From Larkinella knui (GTDB taxonomy: Bacteria; Bacteroidota; Bacteroidia; Cytophagales; Spirosomataceae): DNA of 64,000 nucleotides. Within the stretch, counting starts at the first letter, position 1, and every line of letters begins with the position of its first letter. A program made the translations under genes and the position numbers. The DNA lies in assembly GCF_003858645.1 (NCBI RefSeq), contig NZ_RQJP01000001.1, forward strand, positions 620,001 to 684,000, read 5' to 3'. Below the pieces are notes generated by a model. That model had not been told where the DNA came from. It saw only the letters and a program-made list of their open reading frames with translations, and did not search any database. Positions 62,537 through 64,000 of the stretch are shown piece by piece.

Positions 62537-63619
62537 ATGCTCGCTCTTCCGATATTTTTAGTCATTGCGGTTAGTTTTGTGGTGGTTGGCGTTTACCTCG
62601 AACGCAAGGTTTCGGCTTTCATTCAGGACCGGTTGGGCCCGATGGAAGTGGGGAAATACGGCCTGCTGCAGCTGATTGCGGATTTGCTGAAACTGCTTCA
62701 GAAAGAGGATATTGTGCCGAAAGCCGCCGATCGAAAGCTGTTTCTGCTGGCTCCGCTGGTGATTTTTGCGTCGGTTTTTGCGGGATACGCCGTGATGCCG
62801 CTGACCCCCGATTTGCAGGGTTCGACCACGGATGTCGGCGTGTTTTACCTGATGGCGATTGTGTCCGTCGATGTGATTGGCATCCTGATGGCGGGGTGGG
62901 GTTCCAACAACAAGTATTCACTGTTTGGGGCCATGCGGTCCGTGGCCCAGATTGTTTCCTACGAAATACCGCTCGGCCTGACGATTCTGTGCGCCGTCAT
63001 GGTTTGCCAGACACTGAATTTGCAGACCATCAGTTTTCAGCAGGGCATTTATGCGGAAGAAACGAATTACCTGTTCGGTCTGAAAGCGCTGGGCATCGAC
63101 GTTACGAACTGGGGCGGTATTTTTAGCTGGAACATTCTCCGCAATCCGTTTCTTTTGATTGCCTACATCGTCTTTTTCATCACGACCCTGGCCGAGAGCA
63201 ACCGCGCGCCGTTCGACTTACCCGAAGGCGAATCCGAGCTCGTTGGGGGGTACAATACCGAATACAGCGGCATGCGGTTTGCGCTTTTGATGCTGTCGGA
63301 ATACGCCATGATGCTGCTGGTTTCGTTTCTGGGGGCCATTTTATTTCTGGGAAGCTGGAATACGCCCCTGCCGAACCTCGGCCCGGTTCGCCTGGCCGAC
63401 TGGACCAGCGGATTACCGGGCACGGCCTGGGGGAACATCACGGGGGTCTTCTGGCTCTTCTCAAAAGCCATGCTGGCGGTGCTGGTACAGATGTGGGTTC
63501 GCTGGACGCTGCCCCGGGTGCGGGTCGATCAGATGATGTTCCTGTGCTGGAAAGTGCTGACGCCAATCGGGTTGATCCTGCTGCTAATCTCGGGCATTTG
63601 GCGGTTGTTGATGGTGTAA
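62537..63619 (+). CDS. nuoH: NADH-quinone oxidoreductase subunit H
   Basis: Membrane subunit of complex I at the quinone chamber. 360 residues with eight or so helices and the family blocks [35 protein letters not shown]-like region, and the loop [20 protein letters not shown] followed by [20 protein letters not shown]. The N-terminus is slightly short for the family, but no better in-frame start was found. It stands alone, without other nuo genes in view. Confidence 0.93.
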   Translation: MLALPIFLVIAVSFVVVGVYLERKVSAFIQDRLGPMEVGKYGLLQLIADLLKLLQKEDIVPKAADRKLFLLAPLVIFASVFAGYAVMPLTPDLQGSTTDVGVFYLMAIVSVDVIGILMAGWGSNNKYSLFGAMRSVAQIVSYEIPLGLTILCAVMVCQTLNLQTISFQQGIYAEETNYLFGLKALGIDVTNWGGIFSWNILRNPFLLIAYIVFFITTLAESNRAPFDLPEGESELVGGYNTEYSGMRFALLMLSEYAMMLLVSFLGAILFLGSWNTPLPNLGPVRLADWTSGLPGTAWGNITGVFWLFSKAMLAVLVQMWVRWTLPRVRVDQMMFLCWKVLTPIGLILLLISGIWRLLMV

Positions 63620-63633
63620 TGGCACTTTATTTG
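63605..63633 (+). promoter_or_regulatory. Candidate promoter of the DEAD-box gene
   Basis: TTG (63605-63607), 18-bp spacer, TTTATTTG (63626-63633, one mismatch to TAnnTTTG), 42 bp before the ATG at 63676, partly inside the end of nuoH. Confidence 0.45.
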
Positions 63634-63675
63634 TACCGAAACAGTTGTACACGTATAAGTACCAAAATTCAACAC

Positions 63676-64000
63676 ATGTCTTTTACCAAATTATCGCTCA
63701 TCGAGCCAATTCTGAAGGCTCTGAGCGCCGAAGGTTATACCACTCCCACACCCATACAGGAACAGGCCATTCCCATTTTACTGGAACGTCGGGATTTGCT
63801 GGGTTGTGCCCAGACCGGCACCGGCAAAACGGCCGCTTTCGCCATTCCGATTCTACAAATCCTGAGCGCCGAAAAAGCCCCGGACCGTGGGCCCCGCCCC
63901 ATAAAAGCCCTTATTCTGACGCCTACCCGTGAATTAGCCATCCAGATCGGTGAAAGTTTTGCCGCCTACGGCAAATATCTGAACCTGCGTCACACGGTTA
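63676..64000 (+). CDS. DEAD-box RNA helicase, N-terminal part
   Basis: Runs off the right edge; 108 residues visible. Q motif ([14 protein letters not shown]), motif I ([11 protein letters not shown]) and motif Ia ([14 protein letters not shown]) are present in the order and spacing of RhlE/DeaD-type helicases. It unwinds short RNA duplexes with ATP in ribosome assembly or mRNA decay; which subtype cannot be said from this part. Confidence 0.92.
   Translation, partial: MSFTKLSLIEPILKALSAEGYTTPTPIQEQAIPILLERRDLLGCAQTGTGKTAAFAIPILQILSAEKAPDRGPRPIKALILTPTRELAIQIGESFAAYGKYLNLRHTV

Overview
The window reads as chromosomal DNA of a Bacteroidota bacterium, most likely the Cytophagales/Spirosoma-Larkinella branch. 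The evidence is two TonB-dependent receptor loci with DUF4249 lipoproteins, an ECF sigma/FecR pair, two LytTR regulators, FAS1 lipoproteins, Tat-exported sugar oxidoreductases and isomerases, a TTG-N18-TAnnTTTG type promoter, and almost no purine-rich ribosome binding sites. No tRNA, rRNA or CRISPR array was seen.

Layout. 1-4774: histidine genes hisG-hisD-hisC and a Tat-exported glycosylasparaginase, all on minus. 4840-11430: an AraC regulator diverging from a five-gene sugar cluster (DUF1080, Gfo/Idh/MocA, two TIM-barrel isomerases, PhyH dioxygenase) that resembles keto-glycoside catabolism. 11724-16155: two amidohydrolase-like exported proteins. 16269-23251: small single genes, an SDR/DoxX-like/AraC cassette, a membrane protein divergent from a LytTR regulator, and two gene remnants. 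23302-30942: an AT-rich accessory island (below). 31231-36394: exported isomerase, DUF486 protein, endonuclease III, and a metacaspase-SGNH fusion. 36479-44685: FAS1 lipoprotein, ECF sigma-FecR-TonB receptor-DUF4249 unit, and a LytS/LytR-like pair. 44829-48800: MpaB-type oxygenase followed by a membrane adenylate cyclase. 49408-52783: exported isomerase and a glutaminase-A-like enzyme. 53128-56477: MDR oxidoreductase/AraC cassette and a lytic transglycosylase. 56478-60911: TonB receptor with two DUF4249 lipoproteins. 61000-64000: photolyase, nuoH, and the start of a DEAD-box helicase.

Most notable is 23869-30942. A large exported protein with repeated beta-type modules ends in a short HEFVH (zincin-like) domain and is followed, on the same strand, by six small homologous proteins, most with lipoprotein-like leaders, in two subfamilies. 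Two orphan copies of only the HEFVH tip sit directly in front of two of the small genes. This is the architecture of a polymorphic toxin with immunity genes and orphan toxin tips. The island also carries three copies of a ~145-bp MITE-like element, two of which abut the broken ends of the orphan tips, an 82-bp almost perfect palindrome, a frameshift in the large gene, an A8-tract frameshift in one small gene, and in another a stop codon created by inversion of a 5-bp hairpin loop. The function is inferred from architecture only.
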